Positions 27,145-36,393 of a DNA stretch of 64,000 nt are shown in pieces (within the stretch, counting starts at the first letter, position 1; the number at the start of each line of letters is the position of its first letter). Under the pieces are notes generated by a model. That model worked only from the letters and a program-made list of their open reading frames with translations, was not told the origin of the DNA and made no database searches. A program made the translations under genes and the position numbers. The stretch lies in NCBI GenBank assembly GCA_963763485.1, contig CAVXOW010000008.1, forward strand, positions 310,001 through 374,000, in the 5' to 3' direction. The stretch is from CAWCKS01 sp963763485 (GTDB lineage: Bacteria; Pseudomonadota; Alphaproteobacteria; Rhizobiales; Xanthobacteraceae).

Positions 27145-27176
27145 TGTGCAGTGCACAGATACGCAAGATCGCGTAT
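27145..27176. promoter_or_regulatory. Two adjacent palindromes in the urtA / sensor-kinase divergent promoter
   Basis: TGTGCA-G-TGCACA (27145-27157) is a perfect palindrome and ATACGC-AAGATC-GCGTAT (27159-27176) is another, one base apart. Such tandem sites fit binding by dimers of the response regulator or of NtrC. The sequence TGGCGCGGTTTGTGCA (27134-27149, plus strand) also has the GG-N10-GC spacing of a weak sigma-54 promoter pointing at the kinase gene. Confidence 0.45.
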
Positions 27177-27229
27177 ATTGCACCGCAAAATGACGGCATA
27201 GGCTGGTGCGTGCTTGATGGAGACCGGCC

Positions 27230-30200
27230 GTGGAACGGCAGCGCATTGATCGCGTCAGACGGCAATATAATCAATGGGTTGCGAACCAGACCCTGGAAGA
27301 CTACGCGCTCCGCTTCACCGCCAAAAGCGCGCGACGCTGGTCCGCCGCCCGGGTCGCCAACACCGCGCTCGGCTCGATCTCGTTCCTCGCTTTGGAGGCG
27401 ATCGGCGGCACCATCACCCTGCACTATGGGGTGAGCAATGCGGCGGCTGCCATCCTTTGCGTCAGCGCGATCATTTTCCTGTCGGGGCTGCCGATCGCCT
27501 ATCACGCGGTGCGCTACGGCGTTGACATCGACCTGCTCACCCGCGGCGCCGGTTTTGGCTACATCGGCTCGACCATCACCTCGCTGATCTACGCCTCGTT
27601 CACCTTCATCTTCTTCGCGATCGAGGCCGTGATCCTGTCGATGGCGCTCGACTTGTGCTTCGGGCTGCCGCGTCCGATCGGTTACCTCGTCAGCGCGGTC
27701 GTGATCATCCCGCTGGTGACCCACGGGATCACGCTGATCAGCCGCTTTCAGCTCGTGACCCAGCCGCTCTGGATCATCCTGCACATCGCGCCGTTCGTCG
27801 CGATCGCGTTCGCGCATCGGCAGTCGTTCACGGAATGGATGTCGTTTCCCGGCGTGCACGGTGCGCCCGCGCATTTCGACCTGTTCCTGTTCGGCAGCGC
27901 TGCGGCCGTCGTCTGCTCGCTGGTGGCGCAGATCGGCGAGCAAGTCGATTTTTTGCGATTCCTGCCGCGCGATCGTCACACATCAAAGGTGTCCTGGTGG
28001 CTCGCGATGTTGAGCGCAGGACCCGGCTGGATCGTGGTCGGCGCCGCAAAGCTGATGGCCGGCTCGTTCCTCGCCTATTTCGCGCTGAGCCACGGCGTCA
28101 CGGCCGAGCACGCCGCTGAGCCGACGGAGATGTATCTGACCGCGTTCCAGTATGTGCTGTCGCAGCCGGACCTCGCGCTGGCGCTGACGGGAACGTTCGT
28201 GATCCTGTCGCAGCTCAAGATCAACGTTACCAATGCCTATGCCGGCTCGATCGCGTGGTCGAATTTCTTCTCACGGCTGACCCACAGCCACCCAGGCCGC
28301 GTGGTGTGGCTGGTGTTCAACGTACTGGTCGCCGTACTGTTGATGGAGATCGGCGTTTACAAGGCGCTGGAGCAGACGCTGGCGCTCTATTCCAACGTCG
28401 CGATCGCCTGGGTCGGCGCGCTGGTCTCCGACCTCGTCGTCAACAAGCCGCTGGGCTTGCGCCCGCCCATCATGGAATTCAAGCGGGCGCACCTTTACGA
28501 CATCAATCCGGTCGGCGTCGGCTCGATGGCGATCGCGACGGTCGCCTCGATCTGCGCGTTCATCGGCCTGTTCGGACCGACCATGAAGGCGCTGGCGCCG
28601 TTCATCGCGCTGACGGTGGCGTTCGTCACCGCACCCGTCATCGCCTATGCCACCGGCGGCAAATACTACGTCGCCCGCAAGCCGAAGCGGCTCTGGCAGG
28701 AGATGACGGCGATCAAGTGCTGCATCTGCGAGCACGAGTTCGAGCCGGAAGACATGGCTTCCTGCCCGGCCTATTCCGGCCCGATCTGTTCGTTGTGCTG
28801 CTCGCTCGACGCGCGCTGCCACGATCTCTGCAAGCCGCATGCGCGGCTGCAGGCGCAGGTCGCCGAGACCGCGGCAAAAATCCTGCCGAAGCCGGCGCAT
28901 GCGCTGATCAATTCGCATGTCGGGCGCTATCTCGCGATCGTGCTGGCGTCGGCAGGGCTCGTCGGCCTCGTACTCGGCCTGATCTATCTTGAAAGCTCGG
29001 CGGAATCGGCGATCGATCTTTTGCAGATCACGGGTGTCTTGTGGAAAGTGTTCTTTGCGCTGCTGCTGATCATCGGCGTGGTCGCCTGGCTATTCGTGCT
29101 GACACAGGAGAGCCGCCGTGCCGCAGAAGCCGAGACGCAGCGGCAAACCGATCTGTTGATGCAGGAGATCGAAGCGCATCATCGCACCGACAAGGAATTG
29201 CAGCGCGCCAAGGAAGCCGCCGAAGCCGCGAACCTCGCCAAGAGCCGGTACGTTGTCGGCCTGAGCCACGAGCTGCGCTCGCCGCTGAACGCGATCTCTG
29301 GTTATGCGCAGCTGTTGGAGAACGACGCGACGCTGGCCCAAAAACCGCGCGACCAGGTCCGCGTCGTCAAGCGCAGCGCCGATCACTTGTCCGGGCTGAT
29401 CGACGGCATTCTCGACATTTCCAAGATCGAGGCGGGACGGCTTTACCTGTCGCGTGACGAGGTCCGGCTCGACGAGTTCCTCGACCAGCTGGTCGGCATG
29501 TTCCGCCTGCAGGCCAACGCCAAGGGCCTCGCGTTCGATTTTGAACGGCCGCGGCGGCAGCTGCCGGTCATCCATGTCGACGAGAAGCGGTTGCGCCAGA
29601 TCCTGATCAACCTGTTGTCGAACGCGATCAAGTTCACGGCGCGCGGCGGCATCCGCTTTGCCCTGCACTACCGCAACCCGGTCTCCGAGTTCGAAGTCAC
29701 GGATACCGGCCCCGGCATCGTGGCGGACGATCTCGAACGCATCTTTGCGCCGTTCGAGCGCGGCATGCTCGGCGCGGCGCAGCCGTCGAGCGGCACGGGA
29801 CTTGGATTGACCATCAGCCGTGCGCTGGCCGGTGTGATGGGCGGCGATATCCGCGTCACCAGCACGGTCGGCCAGGGCAGTTCGTTCCGCCTGAAACTAT
29901 TGCTCTCGGAAGTCTCAAATCCCACGCGCGCGCCGAACGTCGACGCCACCGTGGTTGGCTACCTCGGCCCGCGCAAGACCATCCTGATCACCGATGACGA
30001 TCCGACCCATCGCGAGCTGCTGCGCGAGGCGCTCGGTCGCCCGAGGCTTCATCGTGCTCAGCGCGACCGATGGGCAGGAGTGCCTGCAGCTCGCCGAGCA
30101 CTGCCAGCCGGATCTTTTCATGCTCGACATTTCGATGCCGGGCCTGAGCGGCTGGCAGGTCGCCGAGCGGCTGCGCGACGGCGGGCATCGCCAGGCCCGC

Positions 30201-30602
30201 ATCCTGATGATCTCAGCCAGCGCGCTGGAGGCGCACCGCACGCCGCTGGCCCAGCCGTTCCATGACGGCTACGTCATCAAGCCGATCGACCTCGGCCGCG
30301 TACTGACCATGGTCGGCCAGCTGCTCGGCCTGCAGTGGACCTACAAGTCGGACGACGGCGCGCAGCCCGCACCGATGCCGACGCTCGACGTCGTGCGCGC
30401 AATTCCCGACATCGATGAGTTGATCGCGTTCGGCCGCATGGGCCACATCAAGGGCCTGCAACGCAAGTTCGACGAACTGCAGAACGCGCACCCCGAACAC
30501 CGGATGATCGTCTCCTACCTGCGAGAACTCGTCGATGACTTCGATCTCAGCCGTTTCATGGTCAGCCTGGGCGCCGGACAAGAGCATGAGTCCAGACCGT
30601 AA
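27230..30602 (+). CDS. Transporter-coupled hybrid histidine kinase: NCS1-type permease + Cys-rich module + HisKA/HATPase + receiver; one inserted base
   Basis: 1,123 residues after correction. Residues 1-470 form an NCS1 (purine-cytosine) permease-like unit with about twelve membrane segments. Residues 497-534 contain nine cysteines (KCCICEHEF...CSLCCSLDARCHDLC), probably metal-binding. Two more membrane helices and a coiled coil follow. HisKA has its His at 680 (LSHELRSPLNA); HATPase has LLSNAIKFT, DTGPGI and GTGLGLTIS. The receiver domain has Asp966 (FMLDISMPG), and a tail of about 90 residues follows. An extra C at 30040-30042 breaks the frame inside the receiver domain, and the length is 3n+1. 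GTG start with GGAG upstream. Divergent from the urt-fmd operon, so it probably senses a small amide, urea or nucleobase breakdown product through the permease. Confidence 0.85.
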
Positions 30603-31497
30603 TCGACGCGACATTGCCCTGGTCGTCGACAACTCCGCCGATTCACTGCGGCTCCTGACCGACGCTCTCGACTCAGCGGGCATGACCGTGATGGTCGCGC
30701 TCGACGGCGCCAGCGCGTTGCGCATCATCGAGCAGGTGACGCCCGACGTCATCCTGCTCGATGCCGTCATGCCGGGCACCGACGGCTTCGAGACCTGCCG
30801 GCAGATCAAGCGCATTCCAAGCCTCGCCCACGTCCCGGTCATCTTCATGACCGGATTGACGGAGACCGAGGATCTGGTGCGCGGCCTCGAAGTCGGCGGG
30901 GTCGACTACGTGACCAAGCCGATCGTGGTCGACGAGATGATCGCACGCATTCGCGTGCACCTCGCCAATGCACGGCTGGCGCAAAGCGCCCGCGCGGCGC
31001 TCGACGTCGCCGGCCGCTACCTGTTCGCGGTGGATCGCCAGGGCCGCCTGCTGTGGTCGACTCCGCAGGCGCAAAAACTGCTCGACGAGTCCCGTGAGAC
31101 CGGCGGCGCGCAGTTCAAACTTTCGGCGGCGCAGCTGAAATGGCTGTTGCAGGCCGTGCAGGAGGACAGCCATGCCTCCACCGACTGGAATGCGCAGACC
31201 CGCTTGCGGTTGTTCTATCTCGGCAAGCTCGCGCCCGGCGAACTGCTGCTGCGCCTGGCGTATGGCGAACAATCGATCACGCCTGCCGATCTTCGCAAGG
31301 AGCTCGGCCTGACCAGCCGTGAGAGCGAGGTGCTGTCCTGGATTTCAAAGGGCAAGACCAATCGTGACATCGCACAAATTCTTGGCTTGAGTTCCCGCAC
31401 GATCGACAAGCATCTCGAGCAAATCTACGCCAAGCTCGGCGTCGAGAACCGGACTGCGGCCGCGGCGCTGGCTGCCCAGGCCAACAAGGACCATTGA
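30586..31497 (+). CDS. Response regulator, receiver + middle domain + LuxR-type HTH
   Basis: 303 residues. Receiver at 10-125 with Asp59 (VILLDAVMPG) and Lys in YVTKPI. A middle region of about 100 residues (YLFAVDRQGRLLWSTPQAQ) looks PAS-like. The C-terminal LuxR-type helix-turn-helix reads LTSRESEVLSWISKGKTNRD. The ATG at 30586 overlaps the end of the kinase gene by 17 bases, so the two are a translation-coupled pair. It probably controls the divergent urt-fmd operon (inference). Confidence 0.88.
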   Translation: MSPDRNRRDIALVVDNSADSLRLLTDALDSAGMTVMVALDGASALRIIEQVTPDVILLDAVMPGTDGFETCRQIKRIPSLAHVPVIFMTGLTETEDLVRGLEVGGVDYVTKPIVVDEMIARIRVHLANARLAQSARAALDVAGRYLFAVDRQGRLLWSTPQAQKLLDESRETGGAQFKLSAAQLKWLLQAVQEDSHASTDWNAQTRLRLFYLGKLAPGELLLRLAYGEQSITPADLRKELGLTSRESEVLSWISKGKTNRDIAQILGLSSRTIDKHLEQIYAKLGVENRTAAAALAAQANKDH

Positions 31498-31525
31498 CGC
31501 GGCACGCCTACAGAAACGCAACGAC

Positions 31526-32374
31526 CTAAACCGTCACGCGGGCCGGAGGCAGCGCCAAGCCTGCCACATCAACTCTGGTCATGAAAATGCTGCCGCAGTT
31601 CTCGTGCGGGCCGCCGCGCGATCCGGTGACGATATAGAGATCGCGTAAATCGGCGCCGCCGAAGCAAAGGCTCGTCACCATCGGCAGCGGGACCGCAATA
31701 TCGCGTCGATGCTTGCCATTCGAATCGAACACTGCGACGCGGCTGCCGTGCGCGTCCGCAACCCAGACCGAGCCGTCGCTCGCGACCTTCAGCCCATCCG
31801 GTACGCCGGTCGGTGCCAATGTCGCGAAGGTTTTCCACGCTCCCACCGAGCCATCCGCGTTCACATCGTAAACTCGCACGAGGCCAGCACGCGCGTCGCA
31901 ATGATAGAGCTGCCGGCCGTCGGGTGAGAAGCCAAGACCATTGGTCAGCAGCACCCCATCCGAGAGTGTGCGCATCGTGCCATCGAGATCGATGACGTGC
32001 AGATGTCCGGGTTTTGGCTCGTCGCCACCGAACACGCGAAAGGCCAGCGAGCCGACATAGATTCGCCCGGCACGATCGGTCGTCAGATCGTTGAAGCCGG
32101 TCGCGCCAGGGATGGCGTCGAGCGGAAGCAACGTCCGCGTCGTTCCATCGGCGCGCGACACCCAGGCGATGTCGCGTCCGCCAACGATCAGTCCGCCATT
32201 GGCGTGCAGAGCCATGCCGCCGATACCACGCCGTTTCGGCACGACCAGCGACACCTTGCCGGTGCTATCAAGCAGATGCACGCCGCCGTTCGGAACATCG
32301 CTGAAATAGAGCCCGCGTTGTGGATCCCACACCGGTCCCTCGATCAAGCCGAACCCTGTCGCGACGCGTTCCAT
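31526..32374 (-). CDS. SMP-30/gluconolactonase family hydrolase
   Basis: 282 residues, six-bladed propeller of the SMP-30/lactonase type. Metal-site motifs are present: FGLIEGPVWD (Glu), GFNDLTTDRAGRIYVGS (Asn), LLTNGLGFSPD (Asn) and VPDGLKVASDG (Asp). It opens a sugar-acid or other lactone. It faces the response-regulator gene end to end and follows the acyl-CoA-dehydrogenase-like gene on its own strand by 96 bases, so those two may be cotranscribed. Confidence 0.85.
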   Translation of the reverse strand: MERVATGFGLIEGPVWDPQRGLYFSDVPNGGVHLLDSTGKVSLVVPKRRGIGGMALHANGGLIVGGRDIAWVSRADGTTRTLLPLDAIPGATGFNDLTTDRAGRIYVGSLAFRVFGGDEPKPGHLHVIDLDGTMRTLSDGVLLTNGLGFSPDGRQLYHCDARAGLVRVYDVNADGSVGAWKTFATLAPTGVPDGLKVASDGSVWVADAHGSRVAVFDSNGKHRRDIAVPLPMVTSLCFGGADLRDLYIVTGSRGGPHENCGSIFMTRVDVAGLALPPARVTV

Positions 32375-32470
32375 GGCTGCATCTCCCTCGACTGTGATGT
32401 TTTTTCTTACGGGCGAGACTAGCAGCTGGAAGCGCGACCGTCGCGCTTCGTGACGCGTCGACTGGCAGGA

Positions 32471-33670
32471 TCAGTCGAGCCTTGGGACGACCTGCATCCG
32501 TTCCCACACGGGGTTGGGAACTGTCCCCACAAGCTCCCGGCCGGCCTCGCGCAGGTACCCGCTCGAGACCCGCGCATGCTGGGTGGCGGCATGAATGTCG
32601 CGGAAGCAGCGCTGCAGCGCGCCATCGCGCAGGCTGGCGCCGCCCGCCGCGTTGTAGGCAAAGTCGGTGACAGCGGCACTGGTCCACATCATCTGATTGA
32701 GCGACAGATGGGACAGCGAGATGTCCCGCGTGGTGATGTCCTGGCTAGCGTCGATCTTCCGCTCGATCTCGGCCCAGGTCTCGAACACGAAGGCACGCGC
32801 GGACCGGTATTGTGCCTCGGCGCGGCCAAAACCTTCAAGAAAGCTCTCGCTGTCGCGCAGTCTGGCCAGGCGCCCGGTGTTGTTCTGAACGAGGATCGCA
32901 AGCTCATCGAGGGCGCGGCGCCCCATGCCGAGCGCGAAGCCCGAGTGAATCAGCGCGCTCAGGGCGCCCATCCCGGTGCGATAGATATCGCCGCCACGTT
33001 TCGGCACGCGCTGGTCAACCGGGAATGCATGACCCGCGGGCAGGTAAACGTCCTCGATGTCGTAGTCGACGCTGGCGGTGCCGCGCAGCCCGAGCACATC
33101 CCAGTTCTCCTTGAAGGCGGCGGCCTTGGCGGGCGGCGCAAAAATATAAACCTCGACATTACCGCGCCGATTCTTGCGCGGCTTGCCGTCCTCAAGGATC
33201 ACCGCGCCGGTGTGCAGATGCGTGGCATGCAGGATGCCGCTGCCGTAACTCCATTGTCCGGACAGGCGGTAACCTGAATCGGCAGGCACAGCCCGACCTG
33301 TGGGGGCACCCGACCCCGCAATGATGGGCATACCCGCGCCGAAGATCGATTGCACCGCGTCATCGTCGAGATACGCACCGGCAATGCCGCCGGCAAAACC
33401 GCATGTCGTCAGCACCCAGCCGGTCGCGGCATCCGCTTGCGTGATTTCCTCGTACACGAGCAGCGCTTCGCGCGGGCCAGCTTCATGCCCGCCCAAATCC
33501 TTCGGCACGATGAGGCCGAACAGGTTGCCCGACTTCAGCGCCTCGATTGCCTCGTCCGACAGCTTGCCAAGCTGATCGTGGCGCGAGGACAGTGAGGACA
33601 ATTTCGGCGCGATCGCGCGGGCGCAGTCGAGAGGCTGGCTGTTTGGTGATGCCGGGAATCCGCTATTCAT
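32471..33670 (-). CDS. Acyl-CoA-dehydrogenase-fold flavin monooxygenase (group D type)
   Basis: 399 residues. N-terminal helical domain, beta domain (YRLSGQWSYGSGI, NWDVLGLRGTASVDY) and a C-terminal helical domain ending with HAATQHARVSSGYLREAGRE. This matches the acyl-CoA dehydrogenase type 2 C-terminal group (HsaA, DszC and similar), two-component monooxygenases that use reduced flavin. A flavin reductase is not adjacent. The start at 33670 follows AAGG; the longer frame to 33772 lies within the divergent promoter. The substrate is unknown. Confidence 0.8.
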   Translation of the reverse strand: MNSGFPASPNSQPLDCARAIAPKLSSLSSRHDQLGKLSDEAIEALKSGNLFGLIVPKDLGGHEAGPREALLVYEEITQADAATGWVLTTCGFAGGIAGAYLDDDAVQSIFGAGMPIIAGSGAPTGRAVPADSGYRLSGQWSYGSGILHATHLHTGAVILEDGKPRKNRRGNVEVYIFAPPAKAAAFKENWDVLGLRGTASVDYDIEDVYLPAGHAFPVDQRVPKRGGDIYRTGMGALSALIHSGFALGMGRRALDELAILVQNNTGRLARLRDSESFLEGFGRAEAQYRSARAFVFETWAEIERKIDASQDITTRDISLSHLSLNQMMWTSAAVTDFAYNAAGGASLRDGALQRCFRDIHAATQHARVSSGYLREAGRELVGTVPNPVWERMQVVPRLD

Positions 33671-33894
33671 GCTCGCTGCCTTGAATGACCGAAGATCCTT
33701 TTCGTCTTCGCTCCACCAGTTTGCTACCAAGGTAACGCTTGCGGCCGGAAATGCAGAATTGCAAGTACCCATAACGATCCGGCATGGCCCTCCAAGCGAA
33801 CGGCTTCACAGTAAGGCTGCTCTGCGTGATACTCGCATCGATGCGGCTTACCATGCCGCGCCGGCCAAGCGTTTCTGCCAGGACAACGGCTCCC

Positions 33895-35157
33895 ATGAAG
33901 CACAATTTCCGCGACATCGTTCCGAAGCCTGACAACCCGCGCATCGCCGGCCTCTCCGAGCGCGATGCCTGCCAACATGTCGAGCAGCGCATGCAGATGC
34001 CGCGGGTCCGGGACTTCATGGCGGCCTGGAAGCAGCGCGCCGCCGAGCCGTTTGTCGGCATCACCACTGACGGTCAGAAAATCCCCGGTTTGTTTCACCT
34101 CGCCGACGAGGGCGCGCCAACGGAGCAAATGGTGGCGGCCGCGCGCGGCCTGCTCGCCGTCGCGACGCCCGAGGAAGCCGCACAAATCTGTCACCCAGTG
34201 GACTCCGAGCGGTGGCGCTACTGGAGCAATCCGGAACTTTACGTCAACCGGTTCGGACTGCGGCTCGACGAAATCCGTCCCGCGTTGCGCGAGGCGATTC
34301 TCGGCGTATTGCGCGCCTCGATGAGCGCGACCGGCTTCGAGAAGGCCCGCGACTGTATGCGGATGAATCATTTCCTCGGCCAACTCGTCAACGCGCCGAT
34401 GATCATGAACGAGTACAGCTACAACTTCCTGATGTTTGGGACACCGTCGCCATCCGAGCCCTGGGGCTGGAATTTCTACGGCCATCATCTCTGCCTGAAC
34501 TGTTTTATTTTCGACAAGCAGATGGTGATCTCGCCAACCTTCCTCGGCGCCGAGCCAAACGTGATCGACGAAGGACCGTGGAAGGGCCTCACCATCTTCG
34601 GCGATGAGGAGACCAAGGGGCTGGATCTGATGCGGTCGCTGTCGCCCGACATTCGCGATCGGGCGCAGGTCTACAAGCTGATGAAGGATCCCGCGATGCC
34701 CGAGGGACGCTGGCATCCTGCCGATCAACGCCATCTCGGCGGCGCCTTCCGCGACAACCGGGTCATTCCCTACGAGGGCGTGCAGGCGACGCAATTCAGC
34801 AAGGCGCAGCAGCAGAAGCTGCTCGACGTCGCCAAGGTGTTCCTGAGCTATCTGCCGCCGGGACCATTGTCGGCGCGCATGGAACAGCTCGAAAAGCATT
34901 TGCCAGCGACGCGCTTTGCCTGGATCGGCGGCTACCGCGATGACGACACGTTCTACTACAAGATCCATTCACCCGTCGTGATGATCGAGTTCGACCACCA
35001 TTCCGGCGTGTTCCTCACCAATGAAGAACCGTGGAAGTGCCACATCCACACCGTGGTGCGCACGCCCAACGGCAACGACTACGGCAAGGATTTGCTGCGG
35101 CAGCATTACGAGAAGGTCCACCCCGGTCATCTGCCGGGTGGAAGGAAGGTCGCCTGA
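33895..35157 (+). CDS. DUF3500 family protein
   Basis: 420 residues. Recognised by EPWGWNFYGHHLCLNC in the middle and FDHHSGVFLTNEEPWKCHIH near the C terminus. The dense His/Asp/Glu content (GHH, DHH, HIH) suggests a metal centre. The biochemical function of DUF3500 is not established. A start at 33784 is also open, but the internal ATG at 33895 gives the usual N terminus. First of four closely spaced rightward genes with an NTF2-like protein, an esterase and a luciferase-like oxidoreductase, suggesting a shared catabolic pathway. Confidence 0.8.
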   Translation: MKHNFRDIVPKPDNPRIAGLSERDACQHVEQRMQMPRVRDFMAAWKQRAAEPFVGITTDGQKIPGLFHLADEGAPTEQMVAAARGLLAVATPEEAAQICHPVDSERWRYWSNPELYVNRFGLRLDEIRPALREAILGVLRASMSATGFEKARDCMRMNHFLGQLVNAPMIMNEYSYNFLMFGTPSPSEPWGWNFYGHHLCLNCFIFDKQMVISPTFLGAEPNVIDEGPWKGLTIFGDEETKGLDLMRSLSPDIRDRAQVYKLMKDPAMPEGRWHPADQRHLGGAFRDNRVIPYEGVQATQFSKAQQQKLLDVAKVFLSYLPPGPLSARMEQLEKHLPATRFAWIGGYRDDDTFYYKIHSPVVMIEFDHHSGVFLTNEEPWKCHIHTVVRTPNGNDYGKDLLRQHYEKVHPGHLPGGRKVA

Positions 35158-35160
35158 CCC

Positions 35161-35535
35161 ATGTCTGATGCCATCAACGACGTCATCGATCTCGAACGCC
35201 GCCGCTGCGCCGCAATCGGCGCCGGCGATCTCGCCGCGCTCGGCGACATCCTTGCCGACGACTACCAGCACGTGATGGGCACGGGCGTGGTGAAGGACAA
35301 GGCCGCCTACATCGACACCATCCGCAACGGCCCACGCGTGCCGGAGCGCGGCGAGTTGAGCGTCCGGGTCTACGGCCACACGGCGGTCGCGATCGGCGAC
35401 ATCATCAACCGTATCACTTATCCTGGCCAGCCGACGCGGGTCATTGATGCGACGGTGACGCAGGTGGCGGTAAAATCAGGCGGCCGCTGGCAATTCGTTT
35501 CGTTTCAGATCACGCCAAAGCGCGACAGGGTGTAA
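35161..35535 (+). CDS. NTF2-like protein (DUF4440/SnoaL type)
   Basis: 124 residues, starting three bases after the DUF3500 stop. Pattern of the NTF2 fold: a helix with RRRCAAIGAGDLAALGDIL, then DDYQHV, VYGHTAVAIGD and SGGRWQFVSFQ strands. Such small proteins act as lyases, isomerases or hydrolases, or as accessory binding units. The precise role cannot be told from the sequence. Confidence 0.75.
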   Translation: MSDAINDVIDLERRRCAAIGAGDLAALGDILADDYQHVMGTGVVKDKAAYIDTIRNGPRVPERGELSVRVYGHTAVAIGDIINRITYPGQPTRVIDATVTQVAVKSGGRWQFVSFQITPKRDRV

Positions 35536-35547
35536 ACGGAGCCCGCC

Positions 35548-36372
35548 ATGGAAACGCACGTCTATGCCAACCGCAATGGTCAGGACTTGAAGATCGATGC
35601 GTTCCACCCGAACGGCGACGCAAAGGCCGCCGTCATTATCCTGCACGGCGGCGGCTGGCGCGTCGGCAGCAAGGACTGGATGGCGGATGTCGCCACAGCA
35701 CTTGCCGGGCACGGCCTGCTGGCGTTGCCCGCGCAGTATCGACTGCTGGGCGAGGCGCCGTGGCCGGCGCAAATCGCAGACGTCAAATCGGCGATCCGCT
35801 GGGTACGAAGGAATGCCGGCAAGCTTGGCATTGGTCCCGACAAGATCGGCATCGAGGGTTTTTCCGCCGGCGGACATCTCGCGTTGCTGGCCGCAGGCAC
35901 TGCAAAGGAAGCCGTGTTCGATGCAGACGGCGATGACGGCGATGCGTCGGTCGGCGCAGCCATCGCGCTTTTTCCGCCGATCGAATTTCAAATCGGCTCG
36001 CGAACACCCGGAATCACCGACGCAACACGCCTGCTCGGCGACGGCGCAACCGCGGCCGCCGCACGGCTCGTGAGCCCGATCCATCATGTCGACGCGCGCT
36101 TTCCACCGACCTGTCTTTTGCATGGCACGAACGATCACATCGTACCACACAGCACGAGCCAGCGGATGTTCGATGCGTTGACCGCGGCGGGCGTCGCGGT
36201 CGACCTGCACCTGTTCGCGGGACATACGCATGAATTTTGTGCGCTGCCGAGCATGCTGCCGCAGGTCCAGTCGATTGCCGCGTCGTTCCTGCACCGCCAT
36301 CTCGTCGACCCAGAATTCTACCGCAACGAAAATCTCACACTGAACAATTTTGCACGCGCGCAGGCGCGTTGA
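35548..36372 (+). CDS. Alpha/beta hydrolase, carboxylesterase (HSL-like)
   Basis: 274 residues. Oxyanion motif His33-Gly-Gly-Gly-Trp, nucleophile Ser106 in GFSAGGH, Asp196 in HGTNDHIVP and a catalytic His at 226 or 228 (AGHTHEF). Shape and motifs fit the hormone-sensitive-lipase/kynurenine-formamidase-like esterases. It has no signal peptide, so it is cytoplasmic. Sits between the NTF2-like and luciferase-like genes with gaps of 12 and 21 bases, so all are likely one operon. Confidence 0.85.
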   Translation: METHVYANRNGQDLKIDAFHPNGDAKAAVIILHGGGWRVGSKDWMADVATALAGHGLLALPAQYRLLGEAPWPAQIADVKSAIRWVRRNAGKLGIGPDKIGIEGFSAGGHLALLAAGTAKEAVFDADGDDGDASVGAAIALFPPIEFQIGSRTPGITDATRLLGDGATAAAARLVSPIHHVDARFPPTCLLHGTNDHIVPHSTSQRMFDALTAAGVAVDLHLFAGHTHEFCALPSMLPQVQSIAASFLHRHLVDPEFYRNENLTLNNFARAQAR

Positions 36373-36393
36373 TCGCGAGGGACCGAGCAAGCC

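Noticed and set aside
27055..27229. Sigma-54 promoter for urtA
   Set aside because: No minus-strand match with both GG and GC at the right spacing was found; only a weak element on the plus strand, toward the kinase gene, is present.
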